Positions 30,072-41,974 of a stretch of 64,000 nucleotides of DNA are shown piece after piece; the stretch's first letter is position 1; each line of letters begins with the position of its first letter. A model generated the notes under the pieces. That model had not been told where the DNA came from and did not search any database. It worked only from the letters and a program-made list of their open reading frames with translations. A program made the position numbers and the translations under genes. This stretch comes from Chelydra serpentina (taxonomy: Eukaryota; Chordata; Testudines; Chelydridae), in assembly GCA_037349315.1 (NCBI GenBank), contig JBAIAC010000024.1, positions 39,963,501-40,027,500 of the forward strand. The letters are read 5' to 3'.

Positions 30072-30084
30072 AGAAATGATTAAC
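30072..30084. promoter_or_regulatory. HNF1-like site in NR5A2 promoter
   Basis: AGAAATGATTAAC matches 10 of 13 positions of the HNF1 palindrome GTTAATNATTAAC, with one perfect half-site. It lies about 45 bases upstream of the TATA-like element and next to two GATA motifs. The motif match is seen; binding is inferred. Confidence 0.35.
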
Positions 30085-30708
30085 TTAGAAGTGGAGAGGT
30101 GCTATGAAGCACAGAGTGGAAGGTTGTAAAATTGTGGGGTCAGAAGATCATACTGAGTGGATAAAACCCAGTACCAATGTAAGTGTAATGACACTAAACT
30201 CAGGCTTGTGACCTGTCCTCTCGATGTCATCACCTCTTTGCACAGCGGCCAGCAAGTATGGCTGTTTTGTCTTCTGTAAATACTCTTTGGATGGCAAAAC
30301 AAGCAAACGTTAATTTCTTAAACTAAGACTATGTATCTGCTTAAGACTCTATTCCCTGGGTAAGAGCATTAGCAAACCTTTGGTGATTTTTTGTCAGACA
30401 AACCCATTTTATTGCACCTACTCATTAGACAGGAGACTAACTCCCAACTTGTTTGGATGACAGCCATTTAGTTAAAAGCATACACTATATTTTCAATAAA
30501 GCAAGAGCTTTACAGCATAGTTAAACATTGTTATCCTAGGAAAATAATGTATAGGCAATATTGTATTCACAATTAAAACTGCTTTAATGCAAAAATTTTT
30601 CCAAATGTGGAGAATTGCTTTGGACAATGCTTTGCTGAAAATAAATGTTATAAGGGCGTGTAGTGCAAATGATCACTACATGTCATTTTGAGCACGTCTG
30701 TCAATGAG

Positions 30709-30920
30709 CTAAGTTCTGTTCTCAGCTACACTGGGAGTAAATGCAATGTAACTCAATTTACTTTAATAGAATTAGGCTGCATGTACATCCATGTAACTGA
30801 GTGCAGAATCTGGCTCATGGAGATTGTTTCTCCTCTTATACCAGTGTAGATCAGGAATAACTTCACTGAAGTCAATGGAATTCCATCAGTGTAAAACTTT
30901 TGTGAGATCAGAATCAGGCC
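30709..30920. mobile_element. two adjacent MITE-like elements
   Basis: The first part, to about 30817, ends GTGCAGAATCTGGCTC. The second, about 30827-30920, contains TATACCAGTGTAGATCAGGA, CACTGAAGTCAATGGAATTC and the end GAGATCAGAATCAGGCC. Both share arms with the elements at 25.8-27.0 kb. They lie about 700 bases upstream of the NR5A2 promoter cluster. Confidence 0.45.
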
Positions 30921-31307
30921 TGTCATATCCAGTTTACATTAATTCGATATTTCCAGTCTATTCCAAAATAGAGAAAATTGACTGTGATGTGGGCTAGATC
31001 TGAAGCCCTCTGAAGTCAGTGAGAGTCTTTCTAAGGACTTCAGTGAAATTTGCATCAGGCACTAAAGCAACACACACATCCTTTTATACATTTTGGCATG
31101 GTTGTTGACTCATTTTAAATAGTGCACAGATTGAACTGCTTTTCATGCCTGTTCTTCTGGTCAGGACTGAAGCTAGAGCAGGGCTTTGGGTGAGGGAGAT
31201 TATCTGTAGTTATTTTCTAATGGTCTGGGCTGGGCGTCTTGAACTCCTAAATTATAATTTGGGCTATAACACTGTCTCCCCCTATGGCCTTTGCAAGTAA
31301 GCCACGT

Positions 31308-31513
31308 AGGGCCTGATTTTCAAAACTGTTAGGTGCACAAACATAAGTACAAATTGCATGACTTATTTGCCTGTGTAGGTACCACAATGGGGTGAGCAAA
31401 TCAGATATTTGGTCACTCAAATAACAGTTATTGCCATAAACATTAATTTTTGCTTTCTATCATGGTAACTATGCATGTGCTATATAAATTCATGCAACTT
31501 TTGAAAACTGGGC
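31308..31513. mobile_element. palindromic MITE-like element
   Basis: Starts GGGCCTGATTTTCAAAACTG and ends CATGCAACTTTTGAAAACTG then GGC, inverted copies of one another. It is a decayed fold-back of about 206 bases, related in its ends to the element at 88-279. Confidence 0.5.
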
Positions 31514-31519
31514 TTCTTA

Positions 31520-31665
31520 ATGTCTCATCTTCTGTTTTCTCACCTGTATAGTGGGATAACTATACTTATGTACCTCACAGGATTGTTGTGAGTATTAATT
31601 TGTATGTTTGTAAAAGTGAAAGTGAAAAGTGTTGGGTAAATGTTTATTATTTTTTATTATTGACA
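31520..31665 (+). mobile_element. MIR-type SINE, 3' half
   Basis: Contains TTTTCTCACCTGTATAGTGG, then CTCACAGGATTGTTGTGAGT and ATTTGTATGTTTGTAAAAGT, the order seen in MIR (CTCATCTGTAAAATGGGG, GGGTTGTTGTGAGGAT). It ends in TTATTATTTTTTATTATTG. The tRNA-related head is missing. Confidence 0.65.
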
Positions 31666-32384
31666 AAGCTTAAATTTACATGCCAGAGTAAATGGCTACA
31701 TTTAATAATACTAGGCATGTCTCCACAGTCACTGAAATATGTTGAAGTGGGTCCATGTTTATCAAAAATTAGAGACAATTCTGACTGATTTTATAGGAAA
31801 ATCTGATTTGATTCAAATTCTATATCTGCTCTTGATTCATGTGATCAAATTAATTTGAACTTCAGGTTATAAAAATGAAAAGCTCCCCTCCGCTCCAATC
31901 AGGGACTGTGTATTTTCTATTTAGGCCTCAAGGGTGGTGGTGCGGGGTGAGGGTTAAAATAAAAGAAATGCTGCAAATGATATTGTGGCTAGAAACTTTC
32001 CACTGTGTCATGAGAGACAGTGTTTTAGCTCTGTTGGCCCATATACAAGAGTATCTATAAAGAAATCTGCAGTACATGAGACAGATACACTAAATAGGAA
32101 TTATAAAGAAAGTCCATGGTTTTGGCTTCAACTTCTGTAGCTCCTTTCCTTTTTGCATCAGTATCAAATGTCAAGGTCATTTAAAAATGCACCTCCTTCC
32201 CTTGATGATACATTGTCTCCAGTAATAGAAGAATTTGTGCCAGGTGCAGAGACAAACAGACTTTTAACTTTCCTTAGTGCCTGGGCCAATGGGAAGGAGG
32301 AAAGTTATAGGAAAACTCAAGGACATCCTACATCAGCTTGTAAATCAGCCATTACTTAGCAAAAGGGACTCAGGCTCTGACTGA

Positions 32385-32485
32385 GTAAAGTCCTTAGGGA
32401 TGTGTGTAACTTTAAGCCTGTGAGCAGTCTCATTGAAATCACATGCTTAAAGATAAGCGCGTGCTTAAGTATTTGCTGGATCAGG
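32385..32485. mobile_element. MITE-like element with TTAAGCAC arms
   Basis: Contains AACTTTAAGCCTGTGAGCAG, CATTGAAATCACATGCTTAA and GCGTGCTTAAGTATTTGCTG then GATCAGG. The arms match those of the element at 60500-60625 and the half-copy near 49,700-49,745. Confidence 0.45.
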
Positions 32486-34089
32486 AACAGAGTTCTGTTC
32501 AGAGAAGTCAGTGGTAAAACTCCCATTTGACCTTAATGAGATCAGCTTTCCCTTGTTGTAGATATGGCACCATGCAATAGTTTTCTACCTCTGGGTGCTC
32601 CATACTTTGTTTCGTCTGATAAAACCAAGAGAAGGCTTTTGCAAGGTGATACTTTTACAATTTTATTTTTCCATTCATGGTCATGTAGGTCATGAGGGGA
32701 GCTAGGAAAATGTTGAGTAGAAACACGCTTTATCAATGTTTTTTTCATTTATTGCCAGATGAAAAAGTTGGCGGTTTGAAAAAAGATTGGCAAGGATTCC
32801 TACACTGAATCTTGCTTATATAATTCTTTGCAACTATTTGCCACAATATGGAGTTGGAAGGAATTTTTCATATTCTGTGAATCACATCACATTATCACTG
32901 TATGCATTTTAGTGGGGCCTGAGCTTGACAGGAGAGTAGCCCTTTTTCTAAAGGATACCTTGCAATGTGGCTTGATGAATACACAGTGACCTTTTGAAAT
33001 AGCTCTAAGACCTCAGTTTGAATCTGTGGTTGTAAATCTAGTGAGATCAGTCTGGAGTTTACCCTTCTCTTTCAGCTTTTTAAACATTGCTCTCTTGGTA
33101 TCTGGTACATCCATCAATGTCTTTTTATGCCATCTCAGGAAACCTTCCACCTTTTATAGACACACACGACAGTGAAGATTAAAAATTTTCTCATTTTGTG
33201 TAAATAGAAGGGTGTGTCAATGTGTGGGTGTGATTCTCCTGCCACTGAAGTCAATTTCAAAATTGCTATTGATTTCAGTGGTAGTCAGATCAGGTTACCT
33301 GTAATACCATGCTAATTGGCATAAATAGCGAGGATTACTCATGTGAGTAAGGTTCATAGAATCTGTCTCTAGGTTTGCAAATCTTGCTTTTACTTCATCC
33401 ATTCAAATATTCATCCTGATGCTGCGATACACATTTAGGATTAATTTGAAATAACTTGTGCATTTTTTTCTTTATTGATACATTTTATATTATTTTTGAT
33501 GTTCAAAATATTTCATTACCAAAATAGCACATTAGGTAGACAACCGTGGGTTTTTTTCTTTCTTTTTTCTGTATTTCCATAAAAGGAGAATCTGATTGAT
33601 CCACTGATCTTTAATTTTCTGTTATGAGTGTTTTATTTAAAAAATACAAATTATAATACTGGAGTGTGAAAGCAATGTATTTCCTGTAGCTGATTCCAAA
33701 TGACTATGATCATAGAATGTATTTGCATCATGAAATGATTGGTTCTTTCTATTTCCCCCCCTCCTCCACCCCGTAAAATGAAGCATATATTAGAACTGGA
33801 AATACATTTAAGAATCCGGCACATCCTAGATCGGGGTTTGAATATATTCAAACTAGCTTCTAGAAGGAGAAAGTAGTAGACAAAAGAATGGTAATATTAC
33901 TATAGAGAAAATAAATGCTCAAACCTTCAAACTCTTACTCCTGCTATAAGGAGTCTCAACTCTTCTGTTGCAGTTGATGAATAATTCATTAATAAATAAT
34001 TTAGTTGGGGTCTGTCCCAATGGCTGACTTCAAAGGATCATTTCAATCAGGGCCTTCGTGAATTTGGCTTCCTTTTTTGTTCAAAAATT

Positions 34090-35143
34090 TGTCACACTGT
34101 CTGGAGTGGCTCATGACCATGAGTGGCAACCTCAGGACAGACTGTCAAGAAGCAGGGCAGAGACCCCAAACTAGTTGTATGTTGTATAATTAGATTTCAC
34201 CAACCCAGTCACAAGTGTGAATTCCTAAAGCACTATAACAGTCTTACCAGTGAGTCACAGACAATCCCCTTGGGCACTTCAGTATATCTTGCCATCCAGG
34301 CAAGCTGGATTTAATGATAGATGGTTGCTATACACCAAAGATCATTAAATATTCAGGTTACTCCCAGTCCCAAAGGACCAGTCGCTTAACCCAGGTCAAT
34401 TTATACCTTAGATCTCACACCAGAGACAATGAGCATAGCCAATCCCATAATAAACAGTCTAAGGCTTTATAAACTAAGAAAGGTAATTAGAAAGTTATGA
34501 CAAGGTTAAAGCAGGCAAGCATGTAATGAGATAGTCTATGGTTACAAAAGGTGATGGAGTTGTAGTGATCTGTTAGCTCTGAATGTCTTTTAGGGCTAAC
34601 CCAGGATGACCCTGGGGATTTTTGCTTCTGTTTCATAGCTCTGGCTTAGTGAGAGTCCAAACAGCAAAAGAGAGATGCAAAATTTTCTTATCAGCTGTTT
34701 TTATTTCCTTTTCCCAGAATTCAAGCTGATGGGGTGATCCCTTTTGCACACAGCATCTTCATGAGTGTGCGGGGGCAATTAACAAAGCCTTTGTATTATG
34801 ATGTCCCACAATGGCCCATCTAGTTTTGATAGGTCTTCTTGATGGGCAGGAGATGATCCTTCCCGACTGGGTGCACAGTTTCAAGCAAACATTTTTTACA
34901 GTTACAAAGCAAAAACTTAAATATTACCTTATAGCAGGTGATAAAGATATTATAAGTGAGATTTTGCATTCAGCAATTTACAAGCATTTCATAAAGTCTA
35001 AACATACTGTTATAAGTCCAATACACGTCTTAACCATACTAACACACAGGTGAAACAGACTGATTTCCAGCAATGAATTTGTCAGTGCTTGGTTGAGGCC
35101 TAAAGCCTTGGCATGAGCTGGCACCTGGTTTGCCAGCATCACA
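34090..35143 (+). mobile_element. possible solo LTR or other long retroelement piece (unclassified)
   Basis: A block of about 1,054 bases begins TGTCACACTG and ends GCATCACA, the TG...CA pattern of an LTR. The flanking five bases, AAATT and GAATT, agree at four positions. It contains AATAAA-type signals but no coding sequence. Without a second copy the boundaries are tentative; it could equally be unique sequence or part of a LINE. Confidence 0.3.
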
Positions 35144-35315
35144 GAATTTTCACAATTAAATTGCAATTTTCTCAAGTTTGTTTAGTATTTGAAATTGTTC
35201 ACTGAATAATTTCAGTGAATAATTTATTGGCCTGTATAATGTTTGTGAGCAGTTCACTGATGGTATTCAACATTCAAGATGTTTTGATTGGGCACATCAA
35301 TCATATGATTTATTT

Positions 35316-35676
35316 CAGTGGTGGACAACCTGCGGCCCACGGTCCACACGCGGCCCATCAGGGTAATCCACTGGCGGGCCACGAGACAGTTCGTTTACAT
35401 TGACCATCTGAAAGCCACGGCTGGCTGCAGTTCCCAGTGGCCGTGGTTCGCTGTTCCTGGCTAATGGGAGCTGTGGGAAGTGGCGGCCAGCATGTCCCCG
35501 CAGCCCACGCCGCTTCCCGCAGCTCCCATTGGCCGGGAACGGCGAACTGCGGCCACTGCGAACTGCGGGCGGCCGTGCCTGCGGATGGTGAATGTAAACA
35601 AACTGTCTCGCAGCCTGCCAGCAGATTATCCTGATGGGCTGTGTGCGCCCCGTGGAACGCAGGTTGCCCACCACTG
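35316..35676. mobile_element. hAT-type non-autonomous transposon, 361 bp, GC-rich
   Basis: Terminal inverted repeats: CAGTGGTGGACAACCTGCGG on the left, and CGCAGGTTGCCCACCACTG on the right. The flanking octamers ATTTATTT (35308-35315) and ATCTATTT (35677-35684) match at 7 of 8 positions; an 8-bp target duplication with CAGTG ends is the hAT signature. The inside is palindromic and GC-rich around CCCATTGGCCGGGAACGG. Short open frames inside it are not genes. Confidence 0.85.
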
Positions 35677-35982
35677 ATCTATTTCTATTCTCTGACTGGA
35701 TGAGCATAATTATAAAATGCATTGGCTGGAGCAAATATGGAGGATTACAAATTCTAAAATAGCTTTCCATGACTTTTGTGCAAGAGTTGCTTAAAGTAAA
35801 TTATTTCAGTGAATATTTCTGCTAATAAATTAATTTCTAGATGGCAAATGCAAAAGGAGTGTGAACAGAGCTGAAAGAAAATCACTTAAAAATTAAAACA
35901 AATATTCAAGAACACTTTTTTACAGAACTTGTCCAGATCTGCTCAAGTGAATGATCATATTGAAGCCAATAGGACTGCTTAT

Positions 35983-36121
35983 GGTGAAATTCACCTCTGT
36001 GCAGAGGGCCCGCATAAGGTTTATGAGCAACATATGTCTAATTTAGGCACTGTTTTAAGGGCTTACGTGAGACTTGGAACATAGCTCCAGCACACGTTGG
36101 TACAGGAGTGAATTTCACCCC
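35983..36121. mobile_element. MITE-like element with GGTGAAATTCACC ends
   Basis: Starts GGTGAAATTCACCTCTGTGC and ends GGTACAGGAGTGAATTTCAC then CCC, inverted copies with CACCTCTGTGCAGAG and CTCCAGCACACGTTGG arms. The length is about 139 bases. It is a non-autonomous DNA transposon by structure; no clear target duplication. Confidence 0.55.
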
Positions 36122-37748
36122 ATATAAGCCTGAACTATTCGTGCAAGTGTTAGCAGTTTGGGCCCTATGTATTGAAGGCTTTTTTTTTAAATTTACTGCC
36201 CACCTTCTTGCTATTCACCAGTCTAACTTATTGACATACTAAGAAAAATGATATTAATGAGTTACTTAGCTGTTTTGAAGCTTATCTGGGAGACTCATTT
36301 ACTAGAAATAAGAGCTTAGTATTTGACTTTGTGAGAAAACAGCAGATTTTTGTGAAACAGGCAGGAGGGAATAGCTTCCATATATGGCACAAGAAACAGG
36401 TGCTCTGAACTCACCCATCATTGTACATAGAGCGAGGGAGATGTAAACAATTCACTTTTATATCGCTATTAATAAAAAAGCAGGAATCTACAACTCCAGA
36501 GAGCGTACAGGAGAAAAGAGTTTTAAATGGACTCATGCTGATGTTTAAAAACTCCTGTATTTGGCACCTAGACACCATGGCTATTGGTGTCATACATATG
36601 CAAAGAAAAAAACCTTTCTTGATAAGAGTGAATTAAAACATCAAATCTTACACTGTAAGACTTCATCCTGCAATGTGCTAAGCATTCTGGTGAGGCACTG
36701 ACTACCTTGCACTCTCACTGACTGCATTGCACGCTGAAGGCACTCAGTAATTCACAGGATCAGGCCTTCCCTGAGCACTGTGATGTCAATGGGAGTTTGT
36801 GGTACACATGAATGTAGGACTGGGCCAAGAGAGCAGTTCAGAGCCCGCACTTCATACCCAGAGATAGGAATGTCATCTTATTGAACCTTGTTCACTGTAT
36901 TAGGGTTTCTGGAGGCTTTTGAAGAACTGAACTGTCCATTGTATTCATCATTGGCCAAATTCCAACCTGGTGTAAGCAGGTGCAACTCCAGGCTTAATCC
37001 TGATCAGTGGTGGGGACCTGAAGGAGGGGAGGGCTTGCAGTTGAATTGACTGCATTTTCTTAGTTGTAAGCACAGGAATAAGTTCTCATTTTAAAACTGA
37101 CGTTCACTGGGGTTGATAATATAAAGGAGAGGAAGGTACAATAAAAACTATTGTGAAACAAAATAAATATTTCTGCTCATTTTCTTAATAATTGTGAGAA
37201 ATATAACACCTGGCAGGAGAGATAAGTAGATTTTACAAAGCACTGTTATTGGCAGGTAAACACTGCTCAGTTTTATGGCACCAATAATTAAACAGTACAC
37301 TAGTCTATCTCTTTGCAAGTGAAATTTTAAGGTGGTTGTTTTCTGTAGGGCTTATGCTGAATTCTGAACATCATTCATGATACATAATTACTGCATATCT
37401 AGATTTTAGCTTCATGGTAAAATAGCATAAGGTACATATTTAATTGTTGTAAGTTGCATTGAATATGCACAACTTTTTCAGTGTTTTTCCAAGTTATCAA
37501 GGCACTATCTACTTGAAAATATTACATACTATTGAAGTTCTTTAAAACTAGCACAAATAGACTCATCGGAGAAATATTTCATTACACCAAGAGCATAGTC
37601 TCCCTAGCAATTTCACATGAATAATAGATTGCTTATAACCTATTCATTAATAACATTATTTTTAATTTTTATGTTGTCTTTTTTGGACAAGTTGTGAAAA
37701 AATGTTTCACAATCTATCACAAAATATTGGATTTTTTATTTTATACTT

Positions 37749-37895
37749 TGGCCTAGATTTTCAAAAGTGACTAGTGAGTTTGGGTGCCTAAATTTTGTGG
37801 GGCCCAACTTGAGATGCCAGAAAATGGGTGCTCAGCACTTTCTGGAAATCAGACCTCTTGAAGGCATCTCAGGTTGGGCATGCGAAATCCGGGGT
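37749..37895. mobile_element. palindromic MITE-like element, truncated
   Basis: Inner arms GGGCCCAACTTGAGATGCC and GGCATCTCAGGTTGGGC are inverted copies around GGTGCTCAGCACTTTCTGG. The left end, TTGGCCTAGATTTTCAAAAG, has no matching right end, so the right terminus is lost or strongly decayed. Confidence 0.55.
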
Positions 37896-38799
37896 CACAA
37901 TGGAGTCAATGTGCTTGTACAGCACTCAGCGCAACAGTGCCCTGATCCATGATTAGAGATTCTACAAAGAAATTATAAATACAGTTTATTTATAAACACG
38001 GCTACCCCTCTGATAATAAATACAATTGTAACAATTATTAGTATGAATAATGTATTTCTATTCCTAATGTTTCCCCTTCTCTCCACTGCATTCTTATACC
38101 TCTGTGTTGTAACCCTATTTACACAGGGGCACCAATCCAGATTTTGTTGAGTGGGGGCAACTTTAACCATGATTCCAGGGGCTACTTACTGAAAACTCTA
38201 TTTTTTGTTGTTGCAGATAATGGGGTGAAGGGTGCAACTAAAAATTATAACTCAAAGGGGGGGCTCAGTTCAAAAAGTTTGAAAATTGCTCAGGGTGCAG
38301 GCAGGGGGTAGCTAGGGATAGTGTGTGTTGGCAGGGGTGCAGCTCAGGGTGCAGGGAGGGACTGTGTCTGAGGGGGTGCTGCTGTTGCAGGGCCAGAGTA
38401 TTGCTTGGTCCCTAGTTGGCACAGTGGGGGCAGCTCCGCAGGGCAGGGGCTGCGGTGAGGGGCATGCTCTGCCTGCCCAGGTACACGATGGCTGAGGGGA
38501 GAGGGACACCCTGACATCAGTCCCCGCCCAATTTGGAGCAGCAGATCAGGAGGCAGGCTCCCAGTCTTGAGCAGCTCAGCCAGTGGTGGCTCCATTGTGG
38601 GGGGGAGGGGAAGCAGGGTCAGCACAGCAGAGGTGGGGGTGGTGTTGGGGCAGCATGGTGGCTGCAAATGGCAATGGAGTAGGGCAGCAGGAGGAGAAGG
38701 GGCAGCATCTTCCCTCCTGCTGCAAACTTCACCCAAATGTGGTATGAAACTCAGGGGGGGCAGGAAGGAGCAGTTGCCCACCCCCCAAATGGTGTCCCT

Positions 38800-39605
38800 G
38801 AGTTACGCTGTAAGGTCTCTGGGGCAATGTGATGGGGTGTCCATTCCACACAGGACTGGAAGGAGTTAAGCGGGCCAGGTAGGCCTATTAACTCCACAGG
38901 TTGCACCTGGAGGAAGAGCCAGGGAGCAGGGAATTGATGGCAAGCGGACACAGCTGGGCAGGAACAGATGAGGCCTATAAAGCCAGGAAGCTGGCAACAG
39001 ACCGGGGCTGCTGGGAAAGACTGCAGTCACTCCCTGGGAAGAGGGAGGAGGGTTTGGAGTTGGTGTACCCAGAGAAAGGAGGGCGGGGATGGACCAGAAG
39101 AGTAGGAAGCCGTCCAGGGAAGAAGCAATCAGGGTAGAGATAGTAAAGCCCAGAACTGCTGCGTTGACGGTCCCTGGACTGGAGACCAGAGTAGTGGGTG
39201 GGCCAGGGTTTCTCTACTGACCATTGGAGGGGTGGTACCATCAGAGCAGTACTGGAGAAGACTGCCTTAGACAGTTTTTTCAGAAGGATTTTGGATAATC
39301 CTCGAAGGGAAAGCCATGTGGTGGTCTGGCTGGAGGGCTGAGTTAGGAGGAGGCTGAAGTTCCTGGAGCGAGAAGGACTACAGGGCGAGATGATGATGGA
39401 AGAGATTGTGCCAGAGGAGGGTGCAACACCTAGCCACAGCTAATCCCCAGGACAGCCAGGAGGAGGCGTCACCTGCACTGAGTGCAGCCCGTGACAGGCA
39501 GGAACTATTTTGTAGTTTATGTTTGTACAGCACCCAAGACAATGAGGCTCCAGTCCTGACTGTGACCTTTCAGGACTACTGTAATACAAATATATAATAA
39601 TGGTG
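38800..39605 (+). mobile_element. CORE-SINE 3' part split by a solo LTR
   Basis: The left piece (about 38800-38827) reads CTGTAAGGTCTCTGGGGCAA. The right piece (39497 onward) reads GGCAGGAACTATTTTGTAGT, then GTTTGTACAGCACCCAAGAC and CTACTGTAATACAAATATAT. Removing 38828-39496 and one copy of the 5-base duplication restores the usual SINE order (CTGTAAGCTCTCTGGGGCAGGAACT), which proves the nesting. Confidence 0.65.
38828..39496. mobile_element. solo LTR, 669 bp, nested in a SINE
   Basis: Begins TGTGATGGGGTGTCC and ends GCAGCCCGTGACA (TG...CA). It is flanked by GGCAA on the left and GGCAG on the right, a 5-bp target duplication with one mismatch. The surrounding CORE-SINE tail is continuous when it is removed. 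No internal coding region or second LTR is present, so recombination between LTRs is inferred. Its transcriptional orientation is not clear. Confidence 0.7.
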
Positions 39606-40293
39606 ATTTAATAATATTACCAGTACAAGAATGATAAATGGGAATCTTGTTATAGGAAAAGTTTGGTGCTGTCAGCCCATTTCCTCATGGGTGTGTCCAA
39701 ATTACAAAACCATTACCACACCTAGCAACTTGGTTTGCACTCTCAGCAGAGAGACAAAGGAGCACAGAGACTCAACTCTTAACCCTAGCAATGGTCATTC
39801 CAGGTCAGGGTGAAGGCACATACGGTGTGGGCAATGTTGCCATGTTTTACTTGTTTTGTCGATAAACAGGACATATTTGTTCACTGACATCTGGCAGTTT
39901 TTCATGAACACTATATTCATTTAAAAACCAACCCACCAACATCACTTCTCCTTTCCTCCCTCTGTTTGTAATGTCCAGGAGAAGTTCTAGATCAGAAAGT
40001 AAAATATTTAGGGTCGGATCCTTCAGCTGGTGTAAATCTGGCTCAGTGGAGCAATGCTGATATACACCAGATGTTCCCTCTCCACTCTTTCTCTTTCATA
40101 TCAGCAAGGGCACTCCATTTCCCAAGGAATGGGCTTACTTTCGCACAAGCAACTCCGTTCTTTCACTTACACAGTGGACCTCTTTCTGCTCTGCAGTGGG
40201 ACTGCTCATGTGAATAAGGTGAGCAGGATTTCATCATTCCACCCTGTTTACCTCTCTTCCCAGGGTAATCAACGGCTATTTGTATAATGAAGC

Positions 40294-40417
40294 TAGGGTG
40301 ACCAGATGTCCCGATTTTATAGGGACAGTCCCGATTTTTGGGTCTTTTTCTTATATAGGCTCCTATTACCCCCCACCCCTTGTCCCGATTTTTCACACTT
40401 GCTGTCTGGTCACCCTA
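40294..40417 (+). mobile_element. short hAT-type MITE, copy 1 (124 bp)
   Basis: Terminal inverted repeats TAGGGTGACCAGA and TCTGGTCACCCTA. The flanks are an identical octamer, AATGAAGC (40286-40293 and 40418-40425). Inside are two inverted GTCCCGATTTT motifs and CTTATATAGG. It is the best preserved of three copies in this window. Confidence 0.92.
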
Positions 40418-41974
40418 AATGAAGCCCATGTACTTGCCTGGACTTGTACATGCTTTTAAGTTAGAAGGCAAAGGCCTTTCAAATGGGATTCTGATGATCC
40501 CCTTTGAGGCTCTCCCTATCCACTTATATTTTCTGCTTTTCCAGTGTATGCGGTGAGTGAGAAGCACTTTGCTTCTATGGCTCAAGCTGAAGGAAAACTA
40601 AGGGGTCTGTGATTCCTTTGGTTATAATAAATCAAATTGTTATTAATATGTACACGAGGAGACTGAAGAGAAGGAGTGCCCACTTTGGTAAGGGCCCAGT
40701 GCATACTCTTGGGTGCATAGTGTAATAATACCACATGCATCTGGAAAGACTCCTGTTGACTTCAGCAGCCTTTAGATCAGGCTTGTGAGGCGCTAACAGC
40801 ACCCACTGCACCAAACTGTTGTTCTGCAGGGATACTGCCCTTCCCAGCTTTTTACAAACACCATATGTGGGAAAAGGCAGTGAAAGTTGCTCATACAAAG
40901 CACGAGAGGGGATTGCAAAATTTGGTGTGATGTGCAGCTCAGTGACCTTTAAGGTATAGCATACTCGAGCTTTTCAGAGGCGTGGGAATGTCTCACTGTG
41001 CCAGACGGAACGAGGGAAAAAGATGAGAAGCTTCTGGAAGGAAACCCTGGAAACAGCAAAATTTTGGGAGGGGGTCTTAGGCTGGGGTTTGTAGTAAATT
41101 GTTTTAACAAACTAGAGTCACTAAATAAAGCCAAATCCTAGGAAGGTGGTTTGTTATTATCTCAGAGGCTGTGTGTTAATTGAGGGTGGTGGAGGGGCTC
41201 AGCTCGTTCACAGTATGTAATTAAAAGTCTTATATTTTTCCAGATTTAATTTAAATTCTGTGTCTCAACAGCAAAATGAAAATAACTGTTAGTGAGTGGC
41301 ATTGTCCCTAACTCCTTGTTGTGTCCAAGATTTGGCACATCAATTGATTAAATGTAATGACTGAACAATGAATATTGATCTTCATTTCACATTAACAGGC
41401 ATGACAAATTCTGGACTCAGTAATGAGGGAAGGATGCCAAATTGGGCAGATGACTTCCCATTCAGTTGTTTTGTGAATTCGAGATCTCAAAAAAGAAAAC
41501 AAGTGATTTTATGCCCCAGGACAAATACCACATGAGAAGTTATGTGGGAATTTATCTCATTAGGGCATAGAAGGAACCAACAAAGGTTTAGGATTTTACA
41601 CCGAATGTCCTGATGGTTTACAAATTAGTTGGGAATTTATAAAACAAACCAACAGATTGGGCCAAATCATCAAGTCCTTAATCTGGCAAAAGGTTGATTG
41701 ACAGATCAGGGGAGACAAGTTAAGGGAAAAATACCAGCAGTAGTGGAGTCAGCTGTGCAGGTTGGAATGGAAATGGTGTCAGCTGTCCACCAGAACTTTA
41801 AGTGTTCAAAGGTGAGAGTCAGTAGAAGAGAGGGCAGAAAATTGATATGGAATAGAGAAGGAGGCGACCAGGGACCTGATCTAAAGCCTATTTAAGGAAA
41901 TGGAAAGACTGCCATTGACTTCAACATACATTGAATTAGCTTCCTGATGGAGATGAAGAGAAGCAAGATCTGTG

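Larger units (their letters stand above)
29695..30110 (-). promoter_or_regulatory. NR5A2: probable NR5A2 upstream promoter
   Basis: The 400 bases upstream of the coding-exon-1 ATG are rich in tissue-specific motifs. These are GATA (WGATAR-type) sites at 29970-29975, 30007-30012, 30043-30049 and 30060-30065; an E-box CACATG at 29988-29993; an HNF4-type CAAAGTCC on the minus strand at 30015-30022; an HNF1-like half-palindrome at 30072-30084; and an NR5A monomer site at 29777-29785. A TATA-like TTTATAA on the minus strand lies at 30023-30029; if used, the 5' UTR would be about 300 nt. As I recall, the mammalian FTF/LRH-1 promoter is reported to depend on multiple GATA sites, an E-box and HNF factors, which fits. 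No CpG island is present here. The transcription start site is inferred, not seen. Confidence 0.6.

Noticed and set aside
40294..40417. Tc1/mariner assignment from TA at both ends
   Set aside because: The TA bases belong to the element; all three copies have 8-bp duplications outside them, which fits hAT instead.
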